NCBI RefSeq assembly: GCF_958295425.1
Contig: NC_081143.1
Coordinates: 14,580,891-14,644,890 of the forward strand
Length of the DNA: 64,000 bases
Source of the DNA: Solea solea
Lineage: Eukaryota; Chordata; Actinopteri; Pleuronectiformes; Soleidae
Reading direction: 5' to 3'
Both the position numbers and the translations under genes were made by a program. Below are positions 1 through 12,722 of the stretch, one piece after another. The notes beneath the pieces are model-generated. The model was not told the origin of the DNA. It saw nothing but the letters and a program-made list of their open reading frames with translations, and did no database searches. Position 1 is the stretch's first letter, and each line of letters opens with the position of its first letter.

Positions 1-170
1 TTGCTACATGAAGCAATAAAAGAGAGACAGAGGCTATATGAGAATATATACAGTAATCAAAGTCGTCCAGTGAATTTCCCTGATTTTTAACAGCAGACTG
101 TAGAAATGTGACACTTTTTTTTCTAAAAAGAAAGGACACTCTATCCTAACAGTGGTTTTTGTGTTTACAG

Positions 171-2431
171 AAGCTTTATATCGTCTGTGATGTTGCTCTC
201 TTTGTGATCGCCAACAAGAGCACTGCATGTCACCTGGATTCCCCAAAAGACCCCATCTTGCCTTCCAAGTTCTTCCTCACACAAGACAAGGTAATACACA
301 CACTCCCCATTGTATCACAGTCATAGTTGTTAGATTGGTAAATATCTCAAAGAAACCCCTTTTAAACATAAATACTTTACCTCCAGTCAGTGAACATTTC
401 TGTTCATGACTTGATCTTTTCAATGATCGATAAATATGAGTGCACACAATAATAGAGCCAGAATTGTGACATCTGTGTTAGAGATGTGTTAAAGTCTACT
501 GAGAATAATAATTTTAACTAATGGTCAGTGCCAAAAAAAGTAGGAAATATTCATAATAAAAAAAAAAGTCACACAGTCCAAGGTTGGGCAGCCCGTGGCC
601 AAGTGGAAAGTTTCACTCCTATGTAGATATTTCACATCGAGCTGTTCATGCTAATGAAATGATCTGTCGTGATTTTTCTCAACAGGACTTCAAAAATGAT
701 AAAGAATATCTGATGGCAGACATGAGACAAATGCTGCTCACTGGGAAGGTAAATACACAACACTTTCTGCTTTCATGACCAGTGTGAACTACCCACTAGT
801 GCTGAGAATCCATGTTGATTTAATAATCAGGAGGTTATTTAGATTTAATAGAACTGTGTCATTAACAGTTTTCCAGGGTCCATATAAAAATATTTGTGTA
901 CTGTGTGTTTATGTGTAATTGAGTGCTGTTTATAAAATATTAATACAGACTTGAGTGAGTTACTGAAGTCCATCACTTTATATCACTATCATAACGCTTT
1001 GCAGCCTAAACCGGCTCCAGTGCTGGGAGCTGTGAACAAGCCCCTGACACTACCAGGGAGGCGGATCTTCATCAAGACCACCACAGCTTCAGACACAGCC
1101 ACTAACCCCAGCACAATCTCCTCTCCACTGAGCTCCTCCACCATCAACAAAAACAGGTAATAAGCACACGCTCGGAAATCATTGCCCATTCCAACCAGGC
1201 AATTGTTTTAAAAATTGAAATGCGTCTTGTGTTCCTTAGCAATGCTGTCATTGAGTCGTCAGAGAGTCGGGTACAGGAAAACAACGAGAACCCTACGATC
1301 AAGAATGAGGAGGGGAAGAAGGCAAGCTAATTTTTTTAGTTTGTTGTGCTTTGAAAAAGCATACAATTGTTTCAAAACATGTATTGAGAATTATAACGTA
1401 TTTATTTTCCTATTTGTTTAAAAACACATTTCTATGGATGCCTTAGAAATGTCAATCACGTCAAGATTGTTCACATAATTTTCGTTTTTCAGGAGGAGCC
1501 GAGTCAAAATAAGACTTCTGATGCTGGCACAGAAGCGTCACCCGTCAAACGGCGTGGTCGTCCACCTAAGACGGCTGCCGCTCCTGTAGCGGCCGAAAAA
1601 GAGGGAACAGCGGCACCGACGGGGGGCGGAGCTGGCAGAGGCAGGAAGAGAGCAGCCGACCCCAACTCCAATCCATCTGCAGAGACCGTCAATATCAAGA
1701 TGTCAAAACAGCAGCAGCAGCAGAATGATGAAGGGACAAAGAGACAGATTGACTTACAAAGGTAAAGGAAACGGCTTTGGCTTGTCTTGACTTCTTAGTG
1801 TTGGATAAATAAATAACGAGTGAACACTGAGACCTTCACAATGGTGCTTTTAACCTTTTAGCTCCACTTTGGACCCTTGTTATGAGCACCTGTCCTCAGT
1901 GATCTGATCACATGTGAATAGACTTTTCACACCTACATTAAAATGTTCTATGATCACATATAATCGGATCTGGCTTCATGACTATTTGCAAGTAAACATG
2001 TTTTTAACGTGTGTGTGTGTGAGCGTGTGAGCGAGCAACAGCAACAGAGAGAGGGAAGAAAATATATAAATAACCATTAGAAAAAAAATATATCATATGG
2101 CGATGCAAAATTTTGTTTCGCCAACTTCAGCTGAGGAGGTGGTTTCCAGTCCTTCCTGAGGCTCAAGGATGTGTTCACTTGCGTCCTCCAAGCACCTCAG
2201 AGTGTGGTTTCTGTGATCAGATCTAAGGTGGCCCTCAGTACACCTTTTCTTTTGATCATCACACATAAATGAAGCAGCTGTTACAGCCAGGTCCAACACA
2301 CACATTGTCCGGGGTGATACCAAGTTGACAAGGAGGGGAGCTCCCTCTGGAAAGCAGGGAGAGCCCAACATTGGAGAGAAGGCATGCATACTTCTGCACA
2401 CCGTGTAAAGCAAACTTTGTCTTTCAGGTAG
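171..2431 (+). CDS. PDS5A: PDS5A, 3' part of the gene (cohesin-associated protein PDS5 homolog A)
   Basis: Regulator of cohesin in the nucleus: PDS5 is a HEAT-repeat protein that binds cohesin and tunes its release and acetylation. Only the C-terminal end (about 229 residues) is here; the gene enters from the left edge. Exons: 171-290, 686-748, 1005-1156, 1240-1321, 1493-1761 and 2428 onward. The joined frame reads [10 protein letters not shown], then [37 protein letters not shown], and ends RQIDLQR, matching the remembered end of human PDS5A rather than PDS5B. The tail is basic and disordered, with an AT-hook-like RRGRPPK and a second RGRKR patch, plus a run of five Gln. The intron after 1321 has a GC donor. 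The stop is either TAA at 1763-1765 (intron retained) or TAG at 2429-2431 (spliced); both give the same last residue. The 3' UTR probably ends after AATAAA at 3526-3531. Confidence 0.93.
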
Positions 2432-3550
2432 AGAGAAAACCAGTGAAGGGGAAATCAAGACTGTAGAGAATGGGCCGGACTCTCCCCTGTAACCCTCCAA
2501 ACCTGACGCACATGCTCCTGACTCTTAAAGCTTTCCTGTTTCCTGGACACATTATGGACCTTTCCTAAGACACACAAGTATGTATACACAAAGTATACAT
2601 ACATACAGTACATGTACACAAACACAAACCACTGACATCCTAGGTTTTAAACACCTTGTTGTCTTGATTTAAATCTCACTGTATGTAGGTGTTATATAAA
2701 AAAACGTTCCCCCTTTGTTTGTTGCCCTTTGCTTCTTTTGTGGAGCTGTTTTTTATTTTAAAGAACAGGATGGACATTTTAAGAACATTTTAATCTGATT
2801 ATGATTGTTGCTTATTAAATACCCTGGGAAAAATATTTCTGTCTGCTTACCTCTTCCTCTTTTGTGTCTTACTGTCCTCTGTTGCACAATACTCTGACTT
2901 TAAGCTCACCCTTTTACTTAACATTGTTGATTTTTTTGTACATACATGTGTGCAACTTCCCAGATTAACTTTTTGAATATTCAAGACGGTGACAATTGCA
3001 GCAGATAGCTAAAATATGGGAGCACCAATGCATTTAACAAAAGTACTGGCACCAAAATTTGATATACTTTGGTATGTTTAGGTTTCTAACTTTGGTATGT
3101 TTAGGTGCTTTAGCTTGGTTTTAGTGTTCAAAGCCAGGTAGAAATTGTCAGTGGCTTCCTTGTTGCCACTTGTAATGCTTTTTGAAGGCCTTCTGATTTA
3201 TTTCCAGTGTGTTGATGGACAAATTTAATTTTTCAGACATTTCTGGATACTGTGTTCAACCTCTGGTTGCCTCCTTGTTCCTAAACTGGTCTCTCAGTTG
3301 TTTTTTTACTGCTCAAAATCTTTGGAATGCAAACATGATATATTACAATACAAGTATGTGTTCAGGTTTTTGCTCATCTTTTACAATTAAATATTTTTTG
3401 TACTTTTCGTCAGTTTTCTGTTTTTAAGCATCGAGTGAGTGGAAACCTTGCAGGTTGTGTTAAACAACATTTTTTATGTAGTTAAAGTATGCCTATTCAT
3501 GATCATATTTAATTTTTTTCCAGAAAATAAATGCTTTTTAGATGTAACTG
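2432..3550 (+). other. PDS5A 3' untranslated region (inferred)
   Basis: AT-rich sequence after the spliced PDS5A stop, with no convincing coding frame. It contains a short alternating TACA/TGTA stretch near 2580-2625 and ends near an AATAAA signal at 3526-3531. The end point is inferred from that signal only. Confidence 0.5.
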
Positions 3551-3599
3551 TGTTCTGCGTTCTCTTTGCCCTGGGTTTTAAGTAGAGCAGCTTTGCAAG

Positions 3600-5766
3600 A
3601 GATGACATAAACAAACCTGATATTGCCACTTTCTTTTTTTTTTTTTTTTGTTTTTTAATCAAAGAAACATGACACTGTCACAATAAATAACCATGCTTTA
3701 TATACTGCTGATGCTTGCTTCCAAGAAAACAAAAAAGGAAATCTTTTTCAATCAAGTTTCAATCAAAATGGAGAAACTGAGATGCAACAGCCCCTTTTTT
3801 AAGTTGTCATCGTGCAATATTGTACATAGTGAGAACACCAGGAAGACGGGGGGAATGGGGCGGGCTCTTTTTTGTTCTTTCTTTTTCTTACAAAATATAG
3901 ATTCGGCCATCAGTGGTGCACACTCATAACAAGACGGCTCTTAATCAAGGACCTGGCTATTTACACAAAGGGGATATTGTGTGTGTGTGTGTGTGCGTTC
4001 AACCCCCTGACAGACAGTACCTATTCATTTTTTGGTTCTGGCTGGGAACATGATTAAAGTCATATGAGGAGACTGCACGATTTCTCAGTGTCGTACTGTG
4101 ATGTACCACTGTGTTGTTAGGGACTGAGCGGGGGGGGGGCAAGCATAAGGAGGTTTTTAAACCAAAGACTGACCACGTGTGAGGATGCACCGACACCCCA
4201 CTTCTTTACAAGAAGCATTAATTTACAGTTCATGAACCTCAGGTCAAAAACACTGCAGAGCTGCTATCTGCTTCACAGAAGAACAGAGGAGTTCCAGCCT
4301 CTTTCAGAAAACCTCAATGAGCACTTTTTTTTGGCTGTGTAGTAAAGCATGTCTGGTAATATAGAACATCACTTATAATGCCTGTACATATGGCCAAAGT
4401 TTTTGATTGAATTACGGCTGCACTACCGCTGTGATCAGTGATAACGCTCCTTGACTGAGACTGAGGATGAGAAAACCTTTATCCGTGCCTGTGGTTGAAA
4501 CCGACTCCTCCGAAAATCCAGAAATAAAAAAAACCCACTGCATTGCAATCTCAAATCCTTCGTGACATTCAGACACGCACGTTTGTTCTTGAAGCGTGTC
4601 GGATTAATCTGTTCAGAGCAGAGAATTTTCCATCAACAGAGAAGGCCGTTTCCCTACAGATGACACGACAAACTTGTGTGCTCGAGTTGTTCCAGGAGTC
4701 TGAAGGGACTTAAATCAAGCAGACACCTCACCACATATTGGCTCAACTCAATATCAAGGCCGCATAGGACATGCAAGGACAGTTAAAGACGTGTGAAAAG
4801 GTTGGACTGTGGCATGTCATGACCTTTATGGGCCTGAGCTGGCGCTGACCTCCGGAGCCATTAGGGCCAGTGTTTTGGCTGTGCCACCTCTAAACATCAA
4901 TCTTTAAAATTAAAAAAAAATATTAAATAAAACTAAAAAAGTCAAAGGCATTTCTTATGGGTTCCAGAAGCATAAAAAGATCTCTTCCATATAACTGTAA
5001 ACCAGGCATAGATTATATTTAAAATAATTTCTTTTACAATGCCATGTAAGAAAAAAGTATATCCCCATTGTATTTTCAAATGTACACGCATCTATTTACA
5101 GATAACTTGTGTGTATGTATGCGGATGTTGGAGGATGTCGGCGAGATCTTTTTTTTTTTTTCATTCCTACAGACATCTGCAAATGATTGATGCCTCTAAA
5201 AAAAAAAAAAAAATCTGTTACACTGCTCATACAGAACACAATACAGTCAAGTGAATCTAAATCCAGCAATAAATGTCCGTGAGAAAATAATCTTAACACA
5301 AGGTCCAACCTTCAGCTGAAGGAGTAAATGCTGACGTGGTGAGAGAGCAGTGTGAAGATTTCCTTCAAATGTTTCCGTGGGAACCTCTACCAGGCAGCGG
5401 CAGTAATTTGATTCTTCGTGATATTGTTTAACACATTTTAGGGGGGAAAATATTTCAGTTGCCAATGTGTTAAAATGAAATGGAAGACGTGATGCATGAC
5501 TGAAGGTTTTCGGGGGTTATTATAATACACATTTTGATTATGTGACATCAGCAGAATGAAGGCAGGCAACAGTGTGGTGTGTGTGCATATTGGTGATTGA
5601 GGTGCTACCGCTGTCAAATTTGTAGCAAACAAAACGGCTTGGACTGCTTCGGTGAACAGGGTGTTTTTCTGTGCATTGAAAGGCGATGATGGTGGAATGT
5701 GCCCGGGGAGGAGCCGATGCTGTGACGAAGGGAGTTTTGTTAGGGATCCTCACGCCTGGTGGTCTC
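3600..5766 (-). other. UBE2K 3' untranslated region and convergent junction with PDS5A (inferred)
   Basis: Gene-free stretch between two convergent genes. The minus strand downstream of the UBE2K stop has no other coding signal, and human UBE2K is known to have a long 3' UTR. A minus-strand ATTAAA at 3654-3659 could end the transcript roughly 100 bases from the PDS5A end. Contents are otherwise plain: a (GT)n run at about 3978-3996, A/T homopolymers near 3632-3650, 5150 and 5198, and short low-complexity tracts. No transposon was recognised. Confidence 0.4.
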
Positions 5767-8700
5767 TCAGTTGCTGAGGAGCAGCTCTGTTGCAGTTTCC
5801 ACATCCCAGGATCTTGAAGACAAGGCTGCTATTACTGCATTCTGTATGAGAGGAGAGAAGAAGCAAAGAAGTCATAATCTGTGTCATCCGGAATATCGAG
5901 CTAGCAAAAAACTGAAGGGACAATTCGTCGTATGCCGGGGTTCTCAAACTGTGGTACAGGAGAAATACTGTTCTACTGTATATACGCTAGAGTATGTGAT
6001 CAGAGTGAAGCTGAGGAATTGTGTGATGAAGATGATGATGAGAGAGCAAATTATGTTATTGGGAAAAAATCTGCCTCCTGTGAGAAGTCTGTTGCTGACT
6101 TTGCTTGGTCTATTTACACAACTGTACTTTAACATTTGTGATAATGGTTTTACTTTGAGAGCTCTATATTTTCTCAGGTGGTACTTGGTATAACACGGTT
6201 GAGAACCACTGCTCTAATGATTAGTAAATATGCAAACTGTAAAAGCTTTTGTCAACAATGCCATCTTTTGGCTAAGTTTCTGTCCGTTGCTGCTACGAGC
6301 ATTCATCTCATCCTCAGAGATCTGATCACGTCCAGATCCGAAGACTCCCAATCTATTCTGACTGTGTCCTCAGATCCAATGAGAACACCATCTGTCCTCA
6401 GGATTGATTCGAGATCGCCTCCTCAGCTAATTTTCTACTAATTCCTTTACCAATAACTGAAGCTGTGAGGGCAAGAAGAACTGTGATTCATTCGGGCTCC
6501 CCTCGTCTCTTTTCTCTCTCGGTCACCTTACATGCAGGTACACACAGATATTTTTGATATCCGTGCCAGTTTGGACCAGCTCTGCTCAATCTTGTTTTCT
6601 TTCTTCAAGGACAGAAGTGCTCACACTTTGGCTGAATGTCACTCTCTCCTACAGACTGTTTACACACTTGGCATGACAGTTTGTCCTCTTTGCAAAGAAC
6701 AAACTCATAAAAGACTATTTGCTTCTCAAGCAATAAATTTGGATCTCACCAAGCAAAAATTTCCATAACACACCTGTACGGTCGTCTTTATAAGCATCAT
6801 TTTCTTCTTCTTACAAACAGTCATAATGTCAGTTTGTTTTAATACAGGGTGTAGATCCGATAATTTGTGGTGACAGGAGACGCATCCAAGATGTATTTTA
6901 TTGCCAGGTGTGAACAGTCCTGCTAAGTGTTATCCACATACAATCAGATCTCTGAGGAAAAATGTTAATTACAAGTCTGCACCAAAAAACTGTTCAACTT
7001 CATCAGAACTGTTGATTGTTATTTTCTAACAAACAACTCACTATTTTTTTTCTGGCAAACCAAACCATAAAAAAAACCAATACACTTTTTACAATGATTT
7101 AGTCATTACATTAATTCAACAAAAACACACAGTGATACTGACCTTATCAAAGCCCATGGCACAGAGTTTGTCTATTTTACGTGTGTAGTCGGGACTGGAG
7201 ACAGGAGCGCCAGCATAGATGTGAGACCACAGCCTTGCAGTCTGTTTGAACATTTCTGGATTCTGCTTATACTGAGGATGCAGAGAAAGAAAGAAAGATT
7301 GTTTTGTTTTTGTATTTTAAACAAAAATGTAATTTCCCATCTGAATAAAACATTAGCTGGGGCAGAATTACCATAGATGTCCCTCTCACCTGATTGGCTA
7401 CTACTGCATCCTGTGGGTCATCTGGTTCTGCTGCAGCAAGAAGAGCCTGTAGAGACAATAGCACCGTCCGCAGTGTCATAGCTGCTGCCCTGAGTGACAC
7501 AGATGAAAAGTTGGAGCAGATAAGAGGGTGCTTTCACTGGTGTAAATGCTAGAGCACTACAGTTTAGAGAGTTCCAGCATGTCTCACTCACCACTGGTCT
7601 TTTAAAATATCCAGACATATTGCTCCTGTCACAGAACTGATATTTGGGTGCCAGATCTTAGTGATGAAACGAACCTAAGATAGACACATGTGAGACGTTA
7701 TCTCTAGGTAATTGGGAAAAGTGAGGTCATGGAAAATCTCAGATACACAGGAGACATTTACATGCACATAAACATCCTGATTTTCACCCTCATCCTTATT
7801 TTTAGTATATCTGATGTAATCAGACAGTATGAAAGCCGTAAAAAATGTATCTACAGAGATGATTCTGTCACAACTTCTGCTCTCAGATCATCCAAAACAA
7901 TGAGCATATAACTGCATAGACTCTGGCATCACCAATGTTGTTTTTGAGGGAGCACTGGGATTTAGGGTTCTTTTTTTTCTTTTTCTTTTGTTAAATAACA
8001 ATTGCAGAAATAATAGACCACCTATAATGAAAATAATTGTTTGCTGCAGCCATAGCTGTGTCTTGGAATCCTCAACTTTAATATAAATCAAAGGATATTT
8101 TGTTTGTGTGTTTTTGCTGCCAGAAATTTGATTTGGATTTATCCATTTGGTCAACAGTAATCACCAAAAAGTTCAGAATCAATACTATCAACTGTTGGAA
8201 CACATGATGTGATCGGATTTATGCGTTAACAGCCAAAGCATCCTGCTTTCTGCGAAGAGTACATTTTGCAAAAATTGGATTAAGAGCATCATATCATGGT
8301 TTAAAAAGCACAAAACCAAATTGTAAACTCCAAAACCCATGCTTTTAAACAGGATAACAATGTACACGTAAAGGCACTGGAGTGAGAGGCAAAGGAATAC
8401 AACAGGTACCATAGAGATTAAGGATAGTGGCTCACATACCTTTGGTGGGTTAAAAGGATAGGTTTCTGGGATTTTTATTTCAAGCTGATACCTTCCACCT
8501 GGAAACCGAAAAATAAAAATGTAATGTTTCATCACAAGTAACCATACAATTAAAGTCTTGCGGAAAATAACTCAGTCTTGATGCAGGTGTGTAAAAATAC
8601 CTTCATATGGTGTATCTGGTGGACCTGCTATCTCCCCCCTCAATTCTGTGAAGTTCTCGTCCACCAAATCAACTTTTATCTGGTTTTTACTCGTCTATAG

Positions 8701-10312
8701 GTTGAGAAAAAATGAGAGGGACACAGTGAAACATCTTGCACATAATGAACTCACAGTTCTGAGCCTTTGTCCTGACATGTTAGTGTCAAGCATGAAATCA
8801 CATTCAAATGAGAAGCTACAGACTGTGCTAAAGGCATCACATGTTTATGACGTGCCTGTAGGACATATACAGTGTGTGTATAGTGATGATAAAAACTAAA
8901 ATAAATCGATTTGAACTGTATATCATCAAATCAAAATATACAGTACATGACCTCAAATCACTCAGTTTCTCGATATACATATGCTGAAGTATATGATGTT
9001 AACATTTTTCTGATTTGAATTCACTGCTAACAGACCAAGACAGTCAGAGCAGCTTATGCAGACACTGGAATACAACACCTTTTCTATTCCGACATGGTTC
9101 TATATTGGGGGAAAACCTCTTCTACTACTATCTTCTCTCAACAAAAATATCCTTTACTACCTGTAGAGTATAAAGAAGTAAAATCAAGCTGCAAAGTCTC
9201 TCACTGCACTTTCAAAACAATCATCTTCTCATTTCCCAGCCCCCCCAAGTCGATGAGCCATGAGGGGGATTTAAGTCAAGTGTCCTAGATTGCCATTATG
9301 GGAGAAAATGAAACAATAACAGAAACAAAAACATGTCTTCATGGTAAGTTACTGGCCTCCAATTATTGCAGTTCAAGCTCTCTTTGGGATATGAATATTT
9401 ACTGTATAGCGTAGTGTTGCTATAGGTTTTGATATATTGTGCAGCTTTAATTTACAACAATAATAATAACGATAATAATGATAATAGGGCATTCTTTAAC
9501 TTATATTTTACCATTTTAGTCTTTCAGCATTTTATACTAAAATGGTTTATGTGCCTGATGTAAGAAAATTTCCCAGTTTTGGAATTAATAAATAAATAAA
9601 GTATGTCTATCTATTTCTCAACCATGACAACAACATAGCTTGCTTGTACAGCCATGCTGGCAAAAGTTAACATGAAAAACCACCAAACTGACACAGCAGA
9701 TACATTACACGCTTAAAAGATTATTTGTCCTTCCACATTAAAACCGACGTCTATTTGAATGTAAATAAGTTTGTTTACTGAAAGACCTCACAGCTGAACA
9801 ACACAAGCTAATGCTAGCTGTGGATGAGATGTCAAAAAAACATCAATGCTAGCGATCTTCTAAGAGCTGCCAAACCGACCTGACAGTCACTAAACGAGCG
9901 CCAGTACACAGGACTACTGTCGTCCTTACAGGGATACGGTTATTTTAAGCGAGGTTATTAAAAGCTAGGCGGTATTATTTGTTACAGAAACACTGGGCCT
10001 GTCAATATACATCCCCGGTGTTTCCTGCACACGCCCACCCGACATAAACACGACAACTTCAGCCGCACGCTGCTACCAAGCTAACAGCTAAAGTTGTTGT
10101 GCTGCCTGAGGCCTGAGCTACTGCTGCTACATGGGACGTAAGCGAAGGTAATTCAAGTCTGCTGACACTTAAAATGTTCATAGAGTTCAAATAAACAACA
10201 CAGAATTAGCTGCATTTGGGTAAAAAAACAAACAAATGTGTGACCGCACCTCTTCGCTTTTGAGAACTTCTTTGAACTCCCGCTTGATCCTTTGGACCGC
10301 GATGTTAGCCAT
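5767..10312 (-). CDS. UBE2K: UBE2K, ubiquitin-conjugating enzyme E2 K, with an apparent 1-base deletion
   Basis: E2 enzyme (E2-25K) that takes ubiquitin from E1 and builds Lys48 chains; it has a catalytic UBC domain and a C-terminal UBA domain. Minus-strand exons in transcript order: 10312-10250 (MANIAVQRIKREFKEVLKSEE), 8694-8601, 8498-8440 (GGRYQLEIKIPETYPFNPPK), 7674-7593 (VRFITKIWHPNISSVTGA), 7489-7390 (AAAMTLRTVLLSLQALLAAA), 7271-7143, and 5841-5767 (UBA end, ...ETATELLLSN, stop). All splice sites are GT-AG. The exons sum to 602 bases; 603 would encode the family's 200 residues. The missing base lies at about 7621/7622, between the Ala90 codon and the codons for Ile91-Cys92, so the literal frame runs into a stop just after the HPN motif and never reads the active-site Cys. 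Sequence on both sides is perfectly conserved, so an assembly error or a recent mutation are the main options. Confidence 0.93.
5935..6211. mobile_element. hAT-type non-autonomous DNA transposon (MITE) in a UBE2K intron
   Basis: The left end reads CCGGGGTTCTCAAACTGTGG and the right end, on the other strand, CAGTGGTTCTCAACCGTG, so the termini are inverted copies of the common hAT-like CAGTGGTTCTCAA end. Flanking 8-mers gtcgtatg and ctctaatg match at 5 of 8 positions, which would fit an old 8-bp target duplication. The inside holds no transposase. It lies between UBE2K exons 6 and 7. Confidence 0.6.
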
Positions 10313-12600
10313 GACTGTGTCCGCTGAGCTGCTCCTGCTGCTGCTGAAAGGAGTGATAGTCCGGGGGCCCTTCTGTTTCTCTCTGCCCTCAGTGTTGTCT
10401 GACTGTATGGAGACTGCGAGGTCGGAGCTTTCACAATTATACGGTGTCCTTTTGTCACTTTCACATTAGTGGCAGCTTCACCGTGGCCGTCGACTACCTG
10501 CCTGCCTGCCTGCCTTCCAGCGGACAGCGTCAGTCAGTCAGTCCAGAACATGCACTCAGTGCTGCGGCTAAACGGAGCACCAACTGGAACTTTTCATTCA
10601 TGAGCTCCGCAGGCTGGAAAAAAAACGTTTAGGTTCGTGTTCTTTTCAAACTTACCTTCAGGATATTTCATCATGTGACGAATACAATGCATTTACCACA
10701 GGCACATTTAAATGCCACGACCTTAAATCTCTGTAAATTATTGATTTAAAAAAAAGAGGCAAAAGTTAGAGAAGCAGAATACAGAGTGGTACCACGAAAA
10801 TATTCTTTGCATGGAATAAAAAAAATGATGAAATCATCATCATCATCATCACCATCATCTTCACCAAACTCTATGATCCAATTTGATTGCAACAGGCAAA
10901 GCACACATCACCATCAATACTTGTAAACAACACAGCACTATTAAATAAAATGTGCTCAAATGTGCAAATTTCTTTTGCCAGTGAGACTTATACATCTGCA
11001 TATATCTGGATAAATGATGACCAAGCCAGGGCAAAAGCTAAGTATATATTAAAATAAGAATACAAAAACAACAACAATAAATAAGTAAAATTAGAGGTCA
11101 ACTTATATGGGTTTTTAAATATACATTCATGTCTGTTGCATTGAAACGTTCACCAACAATGCTGACTCAGCTCAACATGACTCTCTTTGTGTTCCTCAAT
11201 AAAACTGTTTTGTTTTCGTGTCTGTGGAAGACAGATTAGCATAACAGATACAATGGGCAGATGAGATGGCAGCAGACTTTAGATTAATACATTATCCCCA
11301 TCCCCGGTTCTCCAAAACATGAGTGAGGTAGTAAGATACTGAAACAAATGTTGAAAGAGAACAGTTCGATCAGAAACTGCTCTAGACTCACCTGAGGCAT
11401 GGAGGGAAGCAACACTAGCAGTGTATTGGCAACAGAAATGACCCACTATAGCTTTAAGATATCAGGGCAGCTGATGGCTAAAGAATGATTTTAATTTTAT
11501 TTCAAACATTTGATTATTTTTCTCTTTTGGCTTTTCCCTCTCTACGGGATCTGATCAAATATGACAATTTACAAGAGTCCTTTGATGACTTTGAAGCAAG
11601 TGAACCATTACTCACTGTCATAAGTAGTTGAAGCCCAGGTATTATAACTGCAAATTTCATGGCAAGGTAAGGCAGCTTTATTTGTAAAGCACATTTCATA
11701 CACAAGGGCAATTCAATGTGCTTTACAAAAACAAACAAAATGACTTTGGAAACATTAAAATGTACAATTTGAACATAACCTAATTACAACATAAATAAAA
11801 CAAAATACAGAGTAATAAAAACAATGAAAGAAAACAAAAACTTAGACTAAAATGGAGCATAGGATATGATAGCGCTGCATACAACAATACTTTACACTTA
11901 TTAAAAGAATGTTAAGTGCAGGAGATTAAAATTTAAAATATGCCTTAAAGAGTTACATTATAAACATATGAGAAAAAACTGTTTTTAAAAATATTCTCCT
12001 TTGGTGCTTTCAGTTTGTAGATTCACAAATCAGGAGGAACAATAATACAAATGAGGATAAAGAATATAAAATAAGGGATAAAGGGAACAATAATGGGGAA
12101 GTTGGTAATCAAAATCAACAATAAGGATTTCAATTGAAAGAGCAAGTAACTTGGATATTGTTTCACATCTATTGACTGATTTTGTTTAGATAGCATCTTT
12201 TGATTTCAATTCACACCTGTTTGGGCAGACCATTCATGTAAATTATTTACTATAATATAATGAATTCTTTATTAAAAAAATAATTGATCCCGAGATTTTA
12301 CCAGCTATATAAATCTTTCCAAAATTGCATTGTGAAGCCGCAAGGATCTACTTCCAACTTGAACCTTGAATTTACCACCATAGCTGAGCAGCAAGACAGA
12401 CATTGGAAATCCTCTCTGTGACAAACAGTTGGACTGTTTGTTTACTAGGCAGGCGTTATAATCGTGCCTTATTGTGATTGGCTGAAAGTCCCGTTCATCA
12501 AACTCGTAGCCCAATCAGAAACGTGTAACCTCGCCCCTCACAGGAAGGTCCCGGATGTCCGTGCTGAAGAATAGCTGGTTCACGTGCACTTAACAAAACA
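10313..12600. other. Intergenic region between divergent UBE2K and SMIM14
   Basis: Head-to-head spacer of about 2.3 kb. The first 300 bases are GC-richer and should hold the UBE2K promoter and 5' UTR. An (ATC)n run lies near 10834-10860, and A-rich low-complexity DNA fills 11040-12300. A fragment of an interspersed repeat is at 11661-11740. No further gene was recognised. Confidence 0.5.
11661..11740 (+). repeat. Interspersed repeat fragment, GCTTTATTTGTAAAGCAC type
   Basis: The stretch carries TTTATTTGTAAAGCACATTT and, after a short gap, AATTCAATGTGCTTTACA. This pairing recurs in diverged form at 47121-47210 in the same window and is familiar from fish genomes. The family name is not certain, and no ends or target duplications were seen. 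Confidence 0.45.
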
Positions 12601-12601
12601 C

Positions 12602-12722
12602 AGACGGTTGACATGTTAGCAGTTTGTCGGTGAAGGCGGAGGACACCCGGGCGCCAGCAGCAGCAGCAGCAGCAGCAGATGTTAAGACACAAAAGGGTTT
12701 GTTAACAACTACCAGCCTCAAG
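12602..12722 (+). promoter_or_regulatory. SMIM14 non-coding first exon with a CAG repeat (inferred)
   Basis: A GC-rich stretch ends in a strong splice donor (CTCAA|GTAAGT at 12722/12723), and the next usable acceptor, at 13614, is 22 bases before the SMIM14 ATG. It is therefore the likely 5' UTR exon. It contains an uninterrupted (CAG)8 at 12655-12678. The transcription start was not located. Confidence 0.5.
12655..12678 (+). repeat. (CAG)8 trinucleotide repeat in the presumed SMIM14 5' UTR
   Basis: Eight perfect CAG units in the presumed first, non-coding exon of SMIM14. It would be transcribed but not translated. Confidence 0.9.

Noticed and set aside
2093..2500. 135-codon open frame on the minus strand
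   Set aside because: It lies across the last PDS5A intron and 3' UTR exon, has no recognisable motif or biased codon use, and the plus strand is already explained.
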